Of a stretch of 64,000 nt of DNA, positions 36,979-47,846 are shown piece after piece. A program made the position numbers and the translations under genes. This DNA comes from Cellulosilyticum ruminicola JCM 14822. GTDB lineage: Bacteria; Bacillota; Clostridia; Lachnospirales; Cellulosilyticaceae. A model generated the notes under the pieces. It was given only the letters and a program-made list of their open reading frames with translations, did not search any database and was not told the origin of the DNA. Position 1 is the first letter of the stretch. Every line of letters begins with the position of its first letter. The stretch spans positions 28,681 through 92,680 of the forward strand of contig NZ_BBCG01000003.1 of assembly GCF_001311925.1 (NCBI RefSeq), in the 5' to 3' direction.

Positions 36979-39114
36979 TTAATTAAAATAAATGTTATCC
37001 GTATAAGCTGGTTTAGTCATATCATCTACATAAACTTCTAATTTACCTGTTCCATGACTTGTAAGCGATACAGCTGTTGGAAATTCTCCTACACCCATTT
37101 CACGATCTATAACATAAGACGAATTACCATCTTGTGTTGTAAATTTAGCAAGTACGCGATAGCTTTCCTTTTCTTCAACACCATTTGGTAAGTTTATTAT
37201 TACAGATTGCGTTACATCTTGTGCTGGTTCTTCAATTGGTGTTGTATTGGTTTCTTCAGTTTCAGCTGGTGGCTGTATTTCTTCTAGCACTGGTTCTTTT
37301 CCTTTGCTGACCACCACTGAAATAGTTGTTCCTTCCGACACCTCTGAATAAGCTTCTATGCTTTGGTTAATGATTAAACCTTCATCGAATTTGTCACTGT
37401 ACTCTTCTAATGCTACCGTTACATTAAGTCCACTACCTTGTGCTGCCTTTTGAGCTTTTTCTAAAGTAAGCTGCACAAGATTTGGTACTCTGGCCATTTT
37501 TACACTTGTACCTATACTAATTGTTAAAACAACAGTACTGCCTTCTTCAATCTCTATATCTGCACTTGGATCTTGACGAATAATATAGTCTTTTTCCACG
37601 CGGCTACTTTCTTCTGGTTCAAAACGCACCTTAAGATTCATATCTCTAAGCGTCGATTGTGCTGCTTCTCGACTTAAACCTTCTACATCTGGCATTCTTA
37701 CTGTTTTAACCTCTGTCATTTCTTTCTGATTTGCTGCTGTGCTGCCTTCTGCTGCAACTGTTACAATAACAATGCTGTGTTTCTTAACTCTAGTATTCTC
37801 ACCTGGTGTCTGTTCAAAGATAATACCGGGTTCTGCTTCATTTGTTACTTCTTCTTTAACTTCAATCTTAAGATTCACACTTTTAAGTGTCTTTGTTGCA
37901 ACATCTACTGTGCGCCCCTTTACATTTGGAACACTCACTAATTTGCCTCCACTTGAAAATGGATTCCACAGTGTAATGGCTAAAATAATTACCACAAGTA
38001 CCGAAAGTGTGGCAAGTACGCCTCCCACACTTACAAGTATTTTATAAAGATTTGAAACTTCTTCTTGTTCATCTTCTTTAAATGTCTGCTTTACAACTGC
38101 TTTATCTTCATAAATGCTCTTTTCTTCTACTGGTGCCTTAGGTTCTGCTTTAGCTTCTAACCCTGCTCCCATATTTATTGATTCACAAATAGGTTCTTCA
38201 TCTCTTGCATTGTTACGAATAAAAGCTGTTTCTTCTGGTGAAAGTAAAATTGTTTCATCAGAAAATGTATTTAATTTCACATGATACTCAGGATCTATAA
38301 GCACATGGTCCATATCCGCTAACATTTCATCAGCATTTTGATAACGTGCATCTTGACGTTTGTCAGTTGCTTTTAAAATGATCCCTTCAAGTCCTGGTAA
38401 AATACTTGGATTAAATAAAGATGGTTTTGGCATATCTTCATTAATATGCTTTAATGCAATTGAAATGTGTGTGTCTGCTTCAAAAGGTAATCTTTTTGTT
38501 GCCAGTTCAAAAAGCACAATTCCACAAGAGTATAAGTCACTTGTTACATTCACATACTTTCCTTTTGCTTGTTCTGGTGAAAAATAATGCACCGAACCAA
38601 TTGCATTGCTACTTGCTACAATTGTAGAAGAATCTACAGCTTTAGCAATACCAAAATCCGTTACTTTTAATACATGATCATTGGTAATTAAAATATTCTG
38701 TGGTTTAATATCTCGATGGATAATTCTTTTACTATGGGCATGTTTTAATGCACTTACAATTTGTTTTCCAAGTTCTAAAACTTGCTTTGAATTAAAAGGT
38801 CCCTCTTCAGAAATAAGCTCTTTTAAAGTCTTTCCTTCAATATATTCCATAACAATATAATGCGTATCTCTATCGCTACCTACATCATAAATGCCTACAA
38901 TATTAGGATGTGATAGACTAGCAGCAGCAAGCGCTTCTTTTCTAAACTTTGCAACAAACTCTTCATCCTTTGCAAATTCTTCTCTTAATTCTTTAATAGC
39001 TACATAGCGCTGTAATCTATTATCTCTTGCCTTATATACAATAGACATGCCGCCCGCACCTATTTTTTCTATAACTTCATATCGTTCTCCTAAGAGAACT
39101 CCTGGCATTAGCAT
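36979..39114 (-). CDS. prkC: Serine/threonine protein kinase PrkC with PASTA domains
   Basis: The 711-residue membrane kinase senses muropeptides and controls cell wall, growth and germination. An N-terminal Hanks-type kinase domain has the Gly loop KIGAGGMS, VAIKEL, catalytic HRDIKPQN and DFGIAK. A single membrane helix (VGGVLATLSVLVVIILAITL) lies near residue 370. Outside the cell are three PASTA repeats (starting about VSVPNVKGRT, VRMPDVEGLS and ARVPNLVQLT) and a Pro/Glu/Thr-rich tail with a small C-terminal domain. It is paired with the phosphatase PrpC, 14 bases upstream. Confidence 0.96.
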   Translation of the reverse strand: MLMPGVLLGERYEVIEKIGAGGMSIVYKARDNRLQRYVAIKELREEFAKDEEFVAKFRKEALAAASLSHPNIVGIYDVGSDRDTHYIVMEYIEGKTLKELISEEGPFNSKQVLELGKQIVSALKHAHSKRIIHRDIKPQNILITNDHVLKVTDFGIAKAVDSSTIVASSNAIGSVHYFSPEQAKGKYVNVTSDLYSCGIVLFELATKRLPFEADTHISIALKHINEDMPKPSLFNPSILPGLEGIILKATDKRQDARYQNADEMLADMDHVLIDPEYHVKLNTFSDETILLSPEETAFIRNNARDEEPICESINMGAGLEAKAEPKAPVEEKSIYEDKAVVKQTFKEDEQEEVSNLYKILVSVGGVLATLSVLVVIILAITLWNPFSSGGKLVSVPNVKGRTVDVATKTLKSVNLKIEVKEEVTNEAEPGIIFEQTPGENTRVKKHSIVIVTVAAEGSTAANQKEMTEVKTVRMPDVEGLSREAAQSTLRDMNLKVRFEPEESSRVEKDYIIRQDPSADIEIEEGSTVVLTISIGTSVKMARVPNLVQLTLEKAQKAAQGSGLNVTVALEEYSDKFDEGLIINQSIEAYSEVSEGTTISVVVSKGKEPVLEEIQPPAETEETNTTPIEEPAQDVTQSVIINLPNGVEEKESYRVLAKFTTQDGNSSYVIDREMGVGEFPTAVSLTSHGTGKLEVYVDDMTKPAYTDNIYFN

Positions 39115-39128
39115 TCTTTATTCACCTC

Positions 39129-39869
39129 TTATTTCTTTGCAATAATCACTGCTATATTATCTATTCCACCTTTTTCATTAGCTGTGTCTATTAATCTATT
39201 TACTATTCTTTCTATGTCAATTTCTTCGAGTATAATCTGATGCATTTCTTCATCACTGAGCATGACAGTGAGTCCATCGGAACAAAGTAAAACGTATTCT
39301 ACCTTATTGATATCATACATCAAAGTATCTACTTTTACTTTTGCATATGTACCAACTGCACGGGTTATAATATGTCTTTGTGGATGTTCCTTTATTTCGT
39401 TTTGTGATATAAATCCTTGCTCTAACATTTCTTGTACCAAAGAATGATCGGTTGTTGCTTGACAAATTTGTACATGATTAACCAAGTATAATCTTGTATC
39501 ACCAACATGGGCAAGATATAAAATCTCATCAATTACTGTAGCTACTGTAAAAGTAGTCCCCATCCCAGCATATTCTTCATCTTCTTTTGCTTTTTCAAAA
39601 ACTGTATGATTTGCATGACGAATCCCCATTTTCAAAAGGATTGCCACATCTTCTCTCGTTCTTACACCCATTTCACCATGAGTTTTAATATAGTCACAAA
39701 AAGATTTTATAGCTAAACTACTTGCAGTTCCTCCTGCTTTATGACCACCCATTCCATCTGCTACGATATACAAATTTGGTAAAATACCAACAGGTGTATT
39801 CGAAACGAAGACTGAATCTTCGTTTCTACTCCTCTTTCTACCAATGTCTACTCTGCCAATAGCGTGCAT
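39129..39869 (-). CDS. prpC: PP2C-family protein phosphatase PrpC
   Basis: ATG 39869 is preferred because GAGGTG lies six bases before it; the product has 246 residues. PPM-type metal motifs are complete: RSRNEDS, VADGMGGHKAGG, HVGDTRLYL, CSDGLTVMLSDEE and GGIDNIAVI. It reverses PrkC phosphorylation. The start follows the rlmN stop by one base, so translation is probably coupled, and prkC follows it directly. Confidence 0.95.
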   Translation of the reverse strand: MHAIGRVDIGRKRSRNEDSVFVSNTPVGILPNLYIVADGMGGHKAGGTASSLAIKSFCDYIKTHGEMGVRTREDVAILLKMGIRHANHTVFEKAKEDEEYAGMGTTFTVATVIDEILYLAHVGDTRLYLVNHVQICQATTDHSLVQEMLEQGFISQNEIKEHPQRHIITRAVGTYAKVKVDTLMYDINKVEYVLLCSDGLTVMLSDEEMHQIILEEIDIERIVNRLIDTANEKGGIDNIAVIIAKK

Positions 39870-39870
39870 G

Positions 39871-40908
39871 CTATTCACCTCGCTTTTTCATATATCTACG
39901 TCTAAGTTGACCACATGCTGCATCAATATCTGCTCCTAATGTTCTACGTAATGTAGTAGGCACATGATAGCTTTCTAGTATGCGAATAAAGTTTTCAATA
40001 CTTGACGTCTTACTACTTTCATAATTTCTCTCTTCAATTTTATTAACAGGAATTAAATTCACATGACAAAGCATGCCTTTTAAAAGCTTACCTAAACTCT
40101 TTGCATCTTCTTCTTTATCATTTTCACCGTGAATTAGCGCATATTCAAATGTGACACGACGTCCTGTTTTATCAATATAATATTGACAAGCTTCTAATAC
40201 TTCTTGAATACTATAACGATAAGCAATAGGCATAATTTGCTTACGCTTTTCATCTGTAGTTGCATGTAAAGACAGTGCTAAATTAATTTGCATGCCTTTA
40301 TCAGCAAGCTCCTTAATTTGTGGCACAAGCCCACATGTAGATACTGTAATATGACGTTGCCCTATATTCTGTCCCATTTCATGATTAATGAGTGTTAAAA
40401 AACGTTCTGTAATATCAAGATATTCTAATGGTTCTCCACTTCCCATAATAACAATATTTGAAATACGTTCCCCTATATCTTGCTGTATAGCATAAATTTG
40501 TCCTACCATTTCACCTGGTGTCAGTGGTCTTACTAATCCTTCTAATGTGGATGCACAGAATTTACATCCCATGCGACAACCTACTTGTGAGGAAATACAT
40601 ACTGAGTTTCCATGCTTATAACGCATCAAAACACTTTCTATTATATGTGAATCTGGTAACTCAAACAAGTATTTTATCGTCCCATCTAGCTGTGAATGCA
40701 AGTCTTCTACAATGCGTAATGGCACTAATGGATAATCTGCTTGTAACTTTTGTCTTAGTCCTTGTGGCAGATTTTTCATTTCATCATAGCTCCCTACCAT
40801 TTTTTTGTGAAGCCATTCAAAAAGCTGTTTTGCTCTAAATTTACTTTCGCCATAACCTAGGATAATTTCTTCTAGTTCTTTTAAGTCTTTACTTCTAATA
40901 TCTTTCAT
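39871..40908 (-). CDS. rlmN: 23S rRNA/tRNA adenine-C2 methyltransferase RlmN
   Basis: The 345-residue radical-SAM enzyme methylates A2503 of 23S rRNA and A37 of some tRNAs. The cluster-binding motif CRMGCKFCAST is complete, and the two cysteines used in methyl transfer are in VSTCGLV and the C-terminal AACGQLR. GSGEPLEYLD is also typical. It lies between rsmB and prpC with short gaps. Confidence 0.97.
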   Translation of the reverse strand: MKDIRSKDLKELEEIILGYGESKFRAKQLFEWLHKKMVGSYDEMKNLPQGLRQKLQADYPLVPLRIVEDLHSQLDGTIKYLFELPDSHIIESVLMRYKHGNSVCISSQVGCRMGCKFCASTLEGLVRPLTPGEMVGQIYAIQQDIGERISNIVIMGSGEPLEYLDITERFLTLINHEMGQNIGQRHITVSTCGLVPQIKELADKGMQINLALSLHATTDEKRKQIMPIAYRYSIQEVLEACQYYIDKTGRRVTFEYALIHGENDKEEDAKSLGKLLKGMLCHVNLIPVNKIEERNYESSKTSSIENFIRILESYHVPTTLRRTLGADIDAACGQLRRRYMKKRGE

Positions 40909-40911
40909 TAT

Positions 40912-42256
40912 TTAAATACCCCTCTTTTTTAGCCCCGCAATAAAGAATCCGTCTGTTCCTGCTATCTGTGGTAAGATTTGAATCATACTTTCCTTCTCAA
41001 CTTCATCTTGAAGTACTTTAGGTATAGTATCTACTATTTTATTTAATTCTAAACCAAGTTCCCCTGTGATAAAGGCTACCATTTCTTCATTTTCTGCTTT
41101 TGAAATTGTACATGTACTATAAACAAGGATGCCTTCTGGTTTAAGATATTTTACAGCTTGTGTTAAAATTGCACGTTGAATCGCTGCAATATCTTCAAGA
41201 TCTGTGGCTTCTTTATTATAACGAATATCTGGTTTACGTTTCATAATTCCAAGTCCCGAACAAGGTGCATCTACTAAAACACGGTCAAAACTTTGGATAA
41301 AGTCTTCATTACATATTGTGCCATCTTGAAGTGTTGGTTTAATAATCGACACGCCCATACGCTCTGCATTTTTAACAATAAGCTCTAGCTTGTGTGGATG
41401 AATATCACAACTAATGATTTCACCTTTATCCTGCATAAGTTCAGCCATATGAATAGACTTTCCACCTGGTGCACTACATAAATCTAGTATGCGTTCTCCA
41501 GCCTTAGGTGCAATAACTTTCCCTACTAGCATAGCACTTTCATCTTGCACAGTCCATAAGCCTTCTTTAAAAGATGACATATTTTGAATATTATCTACAT
41601 TCTTCAAATACATTGCTTCATCTAAAAATTCACCAGGCGTAACTGTTACACCTTCAGATTCAAGTCTTTTTAATAACTTCTTCTTTACTTGCTTTTAATG
41701 TATTGACACGAATACATACTTGCGCACGTTCATTAAGTGCATTACAAATCGCTTCTACTTTGGCCATATCATAACTTTTAAGCCAAGTTTCAATCATCCA
41801 TTCTGGTAATGAGTACATGACACTCATATAATGCACTGTTTCTTTTTCTTTTGAAGGATATTTAATATTTTCTCTTTCACGGTCAATTGTACGAAGTACG
41901 CCATTGACAAACCCTGAAAGGGCTACAAATTTTCTTTTCTTTGCAATTTTTACAGCTTCATTAATAACTGCTGAAGTTGGTACTTTATCAAGACACATTA
42001 ATTGATACGCACTCATGCGGAAAAGTACTCTAATAAGCGGTTTCATTTTACGTACTGGTATTTTAGAAAATTGATTAATAATGTAGTCTAATTTGATTTG
42101 ATATTTTAATGTCCCATATACAACTTCTGTCATAAAACCTTTATCTGGACCTGTAACATTTTTTAACTCATTTTTAAGAGCTAATTGTGCATAGCTTTTA
42201 TCTCGCTCTATTTCAAGTAGCAAGTTTACCACTTGCTCACGTATATTTTTAGTCAT
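40912..42256 (-). CDS. rsmB: 16S rRNA (cytosine967-C5)-methyltransferase RsmB, frameshifted
   Basis: The first frame (from ATG 42256, AAAGGA upstream) holds the NusB-like RNA-binding domain (REQVVNLLLEIERDKSYAQL) and the start of the catalytic part (RAQVCIRVNTLKASKEEV), then stops. The rest continues in another frame: LESEGVTVTPGEFLDEA, WTVQDESAMLV, AdoMet motif DLCSAPGGKS, DAPCSGLGIMKRKPD and STCTISKAENEE with its catalytic Cys. The break lies in a run of five A (plus strand T at 41667-41671); four A would join VIK-RLE in one frame of about 448 residues. The gene is otherwise intact, so a consensus error or recent mutation is likely. Confidence 0.9.
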
Positions 42257-42279
42257 AAAAAAATCCTTTCATACACATT

Positions 42280-42304
42280 AAAAGACGCTAAAGCAGCGTC
42301 TTTT
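42280..42304 (-). terminator. Terminator after the YugP-like gene
   Basis: AAAAGACGCT (42280-42289) pairs perfectly with AGCGTCTTTT (42295-42304); it overlaps the stop codon at 42303. Confidence 0.75.
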
Positions 42305-43001
42305 AATCATTATTTCTATTGCTAATAAGTATTAATCTAATCAGTGATAAAACAGATGCCATAGCTGCTGCTACATAAGTAAGTGCAGCTGCATCTAATA
42401 CTTTTTTGGCACCTACTAACTCATCTGCTGACATAATGCCACTTACTTCAAGGCTTCTAAGTGCACGTTTTGAAGCATTAAATTCTACTGGTAATGTCAC
42501 AATTGCAAAAAGTGTTGTTATTGCAAATAATAAAATACCAAGTCCTACTAGTGGTCTAAATCCACCAAGTAATAAACCAATCATTACAAGTGGCATAGAA
42601 AGCTGACTTGCAAAGTTTGTAACTGGATAAATGGCATGTCTAAATCTTAAGAAAGCATAATCATTGGCATCTTGAATCGCATGCCCAACTTCATGAGCTG
42701 CTACGCCTAAAGCTGCAATAGATGTTTCACCATATACAGTTTGAGATAATGCAAGTTCTTTATGAATTGGATCATAAAAATCTGTCATTGAACCACGTAC
42801 TGGTTTGATAGGAATTGAAATATTATTAATGGCAAGAATACGTCTTGCCGCTTCTTCTCCTGTATAACCTGATAAGCTTCTTACTTTCGAATACTTTGCA
42901 AAAGTTGATTGTACCTTCACACTTGCATAAAAAGGTAAAACCAACATGGCAATTGTTATTAAAATATAAGTGCTATTTCCATACCCATAATAAGGATACA
43001 T
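42303..43001 (-). CDS. Membrane zinc metallopeptidase, YugP family
   Basis: ATG 43001 follows AAGGAG with eight bases between and gives 232 residues. After an N-terminal membrane helix (ILITIAMLVLPFYASVKVQS) comes the peptidase domain with HEVGHAIQD (HExxH) and the typical HKELALSQTVYGETSIAALGVAAHE. Two or three more helices follow (LVMIGLLLGGFRPLVGLGIL, ALTYVAAAMASVLSLIRLI). This is the YugP/DUF2268-like neutral zinc protease family. It lies between fmt and rsmB, a common clostridial position. Substrate is unknown. Confidence 0.92.
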   Translation of the reverse strand: MYPYYGYGNSTYILITIAMLVLPFYASVKVQSTFAKYSKVRSLSGYTGEEAARRILAINNISIPIKPVRGSMTDFYDPIHKELALSQTVYGETSIAALGVAAHEVGHAIQDANDYAFLRFRHAIYPVTNFASQLSMPLVMIGLLLGGFRPLVGLGILLFAITTLFAIVTLPVEFNASKRALRSLEVSGIMSADELVGAKKVLDAAALTYVAAAMASVLSLIRLILISNRNND

Positions 43002-43018
43002 ATGCTTCACTCCTTATA

Positions 43019-43954
43019 CTATCTGCCTAGTACTGTACCACTTTCAAGGGTATTTCCCTTAATATACTCAGATACTAGCATACGTTTTTTATTTGGCATT
43101 TGAATTTCTTCAATAAGTAAACAATTTGTTCCTGTTTGTACAACCATTCCTTCTTTATCTACACGTATAATTGTACCTGGTGCTTTATTTGTTGTTTCTG
43201 AAATAGGCTCAGCTTTCCAAACTTTCATAGTGCCACCTTGATAAGATGTAAAGCTACCTGGCCATGGATTTAAACCACGTAATTTGGCATCAATTTTAGA
43301 AGCACTTTCATTCCATTTGATTTCACCAAAGGATTTATCAATTATCCCTACATGAGTTGCTTTGGCATCATCTTGTTTTTCACGTTCTTTACCACCAGCT
43401 TCAATCATTGGAAGAGCTTCAATTAATGCATTAGCACCTACAATTTTCATTTTGTCATGTAAACTTGCGTAAGTATCATCTTTTTCAATTGGCATTTCAC
43501 GTTTAAGTAACATATCACCTGTATCCACGCCTTTATCCATATACATAATTGTTACACCTGTTATCGGCTCTTCATTTATAATCGCCCATTGAATTGGTGC
43601 AGCTCCTCTATATTTTGGTAAGAGAGATCCATGAATATTAATGCAACCATACTTTGCAATATTTAAAATTGATTCCGGAAGAATCTGTCCAAATGCTACT
43701 ACCACTATAATATCTGGATTTAAAGATAATATATGGTTATAAAACTCTTCATTTCCTCTAACTTTAACTGGTTGTAAAACTTCGATATCATGTTTAAGTG
43801 CCACTTCTTTAACAGGTGTCATTGTTAAAGTTTTTCCACGTCCTTTTGGTTTGTCAGGTTGTGTAACAACTGCACTAATATGATGTCCTTCTTCAATTAA
43901 TTTTTCAAGTGTTGGTACTGCAAAATCTGGTGTACCCATAAATACAACGTTCAT
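43019..43954 (-). CDS. fmt: Methionyl-tRNA formyltransferase
   Basis: The 311-residue enzyme formylates initiator Met-tRNA. Motifs are MGTPDFAVPTLEKL, HGSLLPKYRGAAPIQWAI (with the catalytic Asn/His region) and GVTIMYMDKGVDTGDML, followed by the C-terminal tRNA-binding domain (LRGLNPWPGSFT). AAAGGAGGTTTTTAA precedes the ATG. It is the partner of def directly upstream. Confidence 0.97.
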   Translation of the reverse strand: MNVVFMGTPDFAVPTLEKLIEEGHHISAVVTQPDKPKGRGKTLTMTPVKEVALKHDIEVLQPVKVRGNEEFYNHILSLNPDIIVVVAFGQILPESILNIAKYGCINIHGSLLPKYRGAAPIQWAIINEEPITGVTIMYMDKGVDTGDMLLKREMPIEKDDTYASLHDKMKIVGANALIEALPMIEAGGKEREKQDDAKATHVGIIDKSFGEIKWNESASKIDAKLRGLNPWPGSFTSYQGGTMKVWKAEPISETTNKAPGTIIRVDKEGMVVQTGTNCLLIEEIQMPNKKRMLVSEYIKGNTLESGTVLGR

Positions 43955-43989
43955 TTAAAAACCTCCTTTAGCTTACTTCTAGGTGTACA

Positions 43990-44454
43990 TTATTCTACTT
44001 CAAATAAGTCGCCTTCAACTAAATCGATAAATAATCTACCATTAAGGTGATCATTTTCATGGAGCATTGCTCTTGCCATAAGTTCTTCGCCTTCGATTTC
44101 AAATTGATTACCATGACGGTCAAATGCACGTAATTTAACGTAGTTTGGTCTTCTTACTTTACCGTATGTTTTTGGCACACTAAGGCATCCTTCTTCACCA
44201 AATTGTTCGCCTGATACTTCAAGTACTTCTGGATTGATGAATTCTACTCTACCTTCTCCGATATCTACGATAAATACACGTTTTAAAATGCCTACTTGTG
44301 GTGCTGCAATTCCTACACCATCAGCTTCATACATTGTTTCTGCCATATCATCTAATAATTCCCATAAGTTTTCATCAAATACTTTTACATCTTTTGATGT
44401 TTTTCTTAAAAGGTCATCATTTCCTGTTTCTGTTCTAATTGCTCTAATTGCCAT
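43990..44454 (-). CDS. def: Peptide deformylase
   Basis: ATG 44454 is chosen because GAGGAGG lies upstream; the product has 154 residues. It removes the formyl group from new proteins. All three motifs are present: GIAAPQVG, EEGCLSVP (metal Cys) and HENDHLNG (HExxH). It is the middle gene of priA-def-fmt. Confidence 0.96.
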   Translation of the reverse strand: MAIRAIRTETGNDDLLRKTSKDVKVFDENLWELLDDMAETMYEADGVGIAAPQVGILKRVFIVDIGEGRVEFINPEVLEVSGEQFGEEGCLSVPKTYGKVRRPNYVKLRAFDRHGNQFEIEGEELMARAMLHENDHLNGRLFIDLVEGDLFEVE

Positions 44455-44511
44455 AATAATAGCCTCCTCATTTTTTGTCATCTTACTTAAAATTTTACAC
44501 TCATGTTATAT

Positions 44512-46781
44512 CTATAACATTGTTAACGGGTCAATGTCCCATCCTATTTTAATATTATTGGTTGTTTCACGTCTATAAAATTTATCTAAACAAAACTTGC
44601 CATAAATTAAAAGTGAACTACGTTCTTCGCCTATAATAAGCAATCGCCATCTATACACATCGCCTATTTTACTAATTACTGCTACGCTAGGTCCTATAAC
44701 ACGAAATTTCATCATACCCCTTTCACTATAATGACGATAATATGCCGTCAGCTTGTGAACAGTTTGAATAACTTCATTTTCATTAGGCCCTGTAATAAGT
44801 AAGGAAAAAATATGTGTATAAGGTGGATATCCCATTGTCTTACGATTTAATAACTCTTGGTGATAAAAAAGTTCCTGCTGATTATTTTTAATAACATCCA
44901 TTACTATATGTTCTGGTGTATAAGTTTGAATAATCACTTTTCCTTTCATATCCCCACGTCCTGCACGCCCCATTGCCTGGGTTAAAAGCTGAAAAGTTCT
45001 TTCATTACTTCTAAAGTCCTGCATATATAAAGACTGATCAGCAGACAAAATACCCACTAATGTAACACCTGGGAAATCATGTCCCTTTGCAATCATTTGC
45101 GTACCAATAAGTAAATTAAATTCTCGGCGTCTAAAGGCTTCTAATATTTTAGCATGCCCCTCTTTCCCAGTGGTTGTATCTAAATCCATACGTCCTATAC
45201 CAAATGCATCAAAATGCTCTTTTAAATAAGCTTCTACTTTTTCAGTACCTGTTCCAAAAAAGCGAATATATTTAGAGCCACACTCTGGACATACTTCAGG
45301 TACTTTTTCAGTTTTGCCACAATAATGACATTCTAACACACCTGTAGATAAATGATATGTCATAGACACATCACAATGATTACATTTGACCACATGCCCA
45401 CAGCTTCTACAATTAATAAAAGTTGAATGGCCACGCCTATTAATGAGGAGCATCACCTGCCCACCCTTTTCGAGCGCTTCTTTAATGCTTTCATATAATC
45501 TTCTACTCAGTACTGTATTATTACCCAGTGCAAGTTCCTGACGCATATCCACGATTTCTACACTTGGCATGGTAGCACCTGCTATACGTTTCGTAAGTTT
45601 TAAAAGCTCATATTCACCAATTTCACTTAAATAATAGCTTTCCATACTTGGCGTTGCCGTAGCTAAAAGTGTGATGCCACCATTCATTGCCATACGCTTT
45701 TTCGCAATATCAATGGCATGATATTTAGGTGGTGTTTCAGATTTATAAGTCGCCTCATGGGCTTCATCTATGACAATCAGCTTTAGATTTTCTAAAGGCA
45801 TAAATATCGCACTTCTAGGTCCTATAATAATAGATACTTCACCTTTTTTAGCACGTATATAAAGCCTTTGCCTTTCTTTTGCTCCCATACGGCTATGACT
45901 TAATGCCACTCTACTTCCAAATCGTTCCTTAAAACGACTTAGTGTTTGCTGGGTTAAGGCAATTTCAGGAACAAGCACTAAGGCTGTTTCACCTTTTTCT
46001 ATAACATTTTTAATGGCATGTAAAAAGACTTCTGTCTTACCACTTCCTGTAACCCCTTCTAGCAATACCGTATGACTTGTATTGGTCTCACCTAAGTATG
46101 TCAAATAACTTACAGCGTGTTCTTGTTCTTCATTTAATACACGAAAAGCTGCTTCATTGATAGGATCTAATAGATATTCTATCTTTTCGAGGTGTTTTTC
46201 AATTATTTCATTTTGAATTAATGTTTTAATAGACGAGCGGCTTATGCCCTCTATATTTTCTAATATCTTAAGGGGTATTTTGCCTTTTTCCCTTAAAATA
46301 TCAATAATTTGTTGTTGCTTTAAAAAAGTTTTCTTATGACCATGGGCATTGCAATAGATTTTGACTTTAATTGCATCTTCAGCTAAATATACAACTTCTT
46401 CTGCTTCTTTTTCCATGGCAATAGGTTTCCCCTTAAGCCTGGCGGTAATACAACATCTATAGCTGCGGCGTAACTTGTACCATAATAACTTACAATGAAT
46501 TCTATAAGTTCTAACTGATGGGCTGATAAAAGCGGCTTCTCATCTATGATTTGCCTTACTGCTTTTATACGAAACTTTGTTTCTTCTCTTGTATCACTTA
46601 ACCCTAATATATAGCCTACTTGCAAGTGATTATGCATCCCAAATGGTACATAAACTCTTTGTCCTACTTGGATAAAAGGTATTAAGTCTGCTGGTACCTC
46701 ATAAGTAAATGGTTTATCAATTTCTTCGACCGTCGCAAACTGTATAATAATCTTTGCATAACATGGTGTATGCTGCATCAC
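44512..46781 (-). CDS. priA: Primosomal protein N' (replication restart helicase PriA), frameshifted
   Basis: The first frame (GTG 46781 or ATG 46778, AGAGGTGA upstream) holds the PriA N-terminal DNA-binding domain (FTYEVPADLIPFIQVGQRVY, VPFG). It breaks after VVLPPGLRG, and the other frame continues with KPIAMEKEAEEVVYLAEDA. The helicase core follows: GVTGSGKTEVF, VPEIALTQQ, IDEAHEATYK, the four-pair Cys zinc region CRSCGHVVKCNHCD and CHYCGKTEKVPEVCPECG, and GTQMIAKGHDFPGVTLVGIL. The break lies in GGGG (plus strand C at 46429-46432), where five G would make one frame of about 756 residues. PriA is close to essential, so a consensus error is the simplest reading. Confidence 0.92.
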
Positions 46782-46817
46782 TAGCTGTTCACCTCTTATC
46801 TTTTATACCATATACTT

Positions 46818-46853
46818 AATAAGCCTGCCAACTGTTAAGATGGCAGACTTATT
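46818..46853 (-). terminator. Terminator after rpoZ
   Basis: AATAAGCCTGCCA (46818-46830) pairs with TGGCAGACTTATT (46841-46853) with one mismatch, followed by T-rich DNA on the minus strand. Confidence 0.75.
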
Positions 46854-46864
46854 CTTTGTTTTAA

Positions 46865-47221
46865 TTAAACTTCTGTAAACCCCATAGATCCATCAGCTTG
46901 TGCATCTTCAACTTCTTCTGATGCATGGTATTCTTTCATTTGAATTTTACCAGCATAGATTTCATCTACTGCAATAGAAGTAGGTTTTTGTTTTTTAAGT
47001 AATTCATTAAGTTCTGCTGCTTCTTTTAATTTAGCTGGATCAATGATTTTTTCACCAGTTTTATCTGCTTCTTTTGTAGCAGCAGCTTGTTCATTAACGA
47101 TGTCAATGATATTTCTAGCTCTTTTAGCTGTTGCGATAACAATTGAATAACGACTTGTAAGTTTAGAGCTTCCTTCCTCATTTAACTTTGTCATAATTTG
47201 TGTATAAGATGGTTGTAACAT
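46865..47221 (-). CDS. rpoZ: RNA polymerase omega subunit with C-terminal extension
   Basis: The 118-residue protein has the omega core (SRYSIVIATAKRARNI and, later, KPTSIAVDEIYAGKI), which helps assemble the beta' subunit. About 30 residues between these blocks (ATKEADKTGEKIIDPAKLKE) and an acidic tail (HASEEVEDAQADG) make it longer than the 65-90 residues of most omegas, as in other Lachnospiraceae. TAGGAGGAATAAAA precedes the ATG. It follows gmk, the standard gmk-rpoZ-priA order. Confidence 0.95.
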   Translation of the reverse strand: MLQPSYTQIMTKLNEEGSSKLTSRYSIVIATAKRARNIIDIVNEQAAATKEADKTGEKIIDPAKLKEAAELNELLKKQKPTSIAVDEIYAGKIQMKEYHASEEVEDAQADGSMGFTEV

Positions 47222-47232
47222 TTTTATTCCTC

Positions 47233-47835
47233 CTAGTTATTAATAACTCTTTCTATATCAACTTCGAAGCGAGAACTTCTTAGCTTTTCAGTATAAACAA
47301 TATGATTAATTTGATCGATAGCATCTGCTAAAGTATCATTAATAATAATATAATCATATTCTTTGTACATAGCTAACTCTTCTTTTGCACGTCCTATACG
47401 TTTTGCAATAACTTCTTCTGTTTCAGTACCACGTCCAACAAGACGTTTTTCAAGTTCTGTAAGAGAAGGTGGAATCACAAAAATAAAGACAGCATCATCA
47501 TAAATTTGTTTAATTTGCTGAGCACCTTGTACTTCTATTTCTAGTATAACATCTTTTCCATTTTTTACACCCTCTTCAATAGGTGCTTTTGGTGTACCAT
47601 AATAATTACCACAGAAATTTGCGTATTCTAAAAGTGCTTCTTCAGCAATCATATCCTCAAATTCAGATGTTGACTTAAAGTAATAGTGTACACCTTCTTC
47701 TTCGCCTTGTCTAGGCATACGTGTTGTTGCTGAAATAGATAACATAAATTGTTCATTTTTAATGAGTTCTTTTACAATCGTTCCTTTACCTGAACCAGAT
47801 GGCCCAGATATAACGATTTTTAATCCTTCTTTCAT
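47233..47835 (-). CDS. gmk: Guanylate kinase
   Basis: The 200-residue enzyme converts GMP to GDP. It has the P-loop GPSGSGKGTI, the signature STRMPRQGEEEGVHYYF, ANFCGNYYGTPK and the lid segment RLVGRGTETEEVIAKRI. AAGGAGAAGCGC precedes the ATG. It lies between the RemA-like gene and rpoZ. Confidence 0.97.
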   Translation of the reverse strand: MKEGLKIVISGPSGSGKGTIVKELIKNEQFMLSISATTRMPRQGEEEGVHYYFKSTSEFEDMIAEEALLEYANFCGNYYGTPKAPIEEGVKNGKDVILEIEVQGAQQIKQIYDDAVFIFVIPPSLTELEKRLVGRGTETEEVIAKRIGRAKEELAMYKEYDYIIINDTLADAIDQINHIVYTEKLRSSRFEVDIERVINN

Positions 47836-47846
47836 GCGCTTCTCCT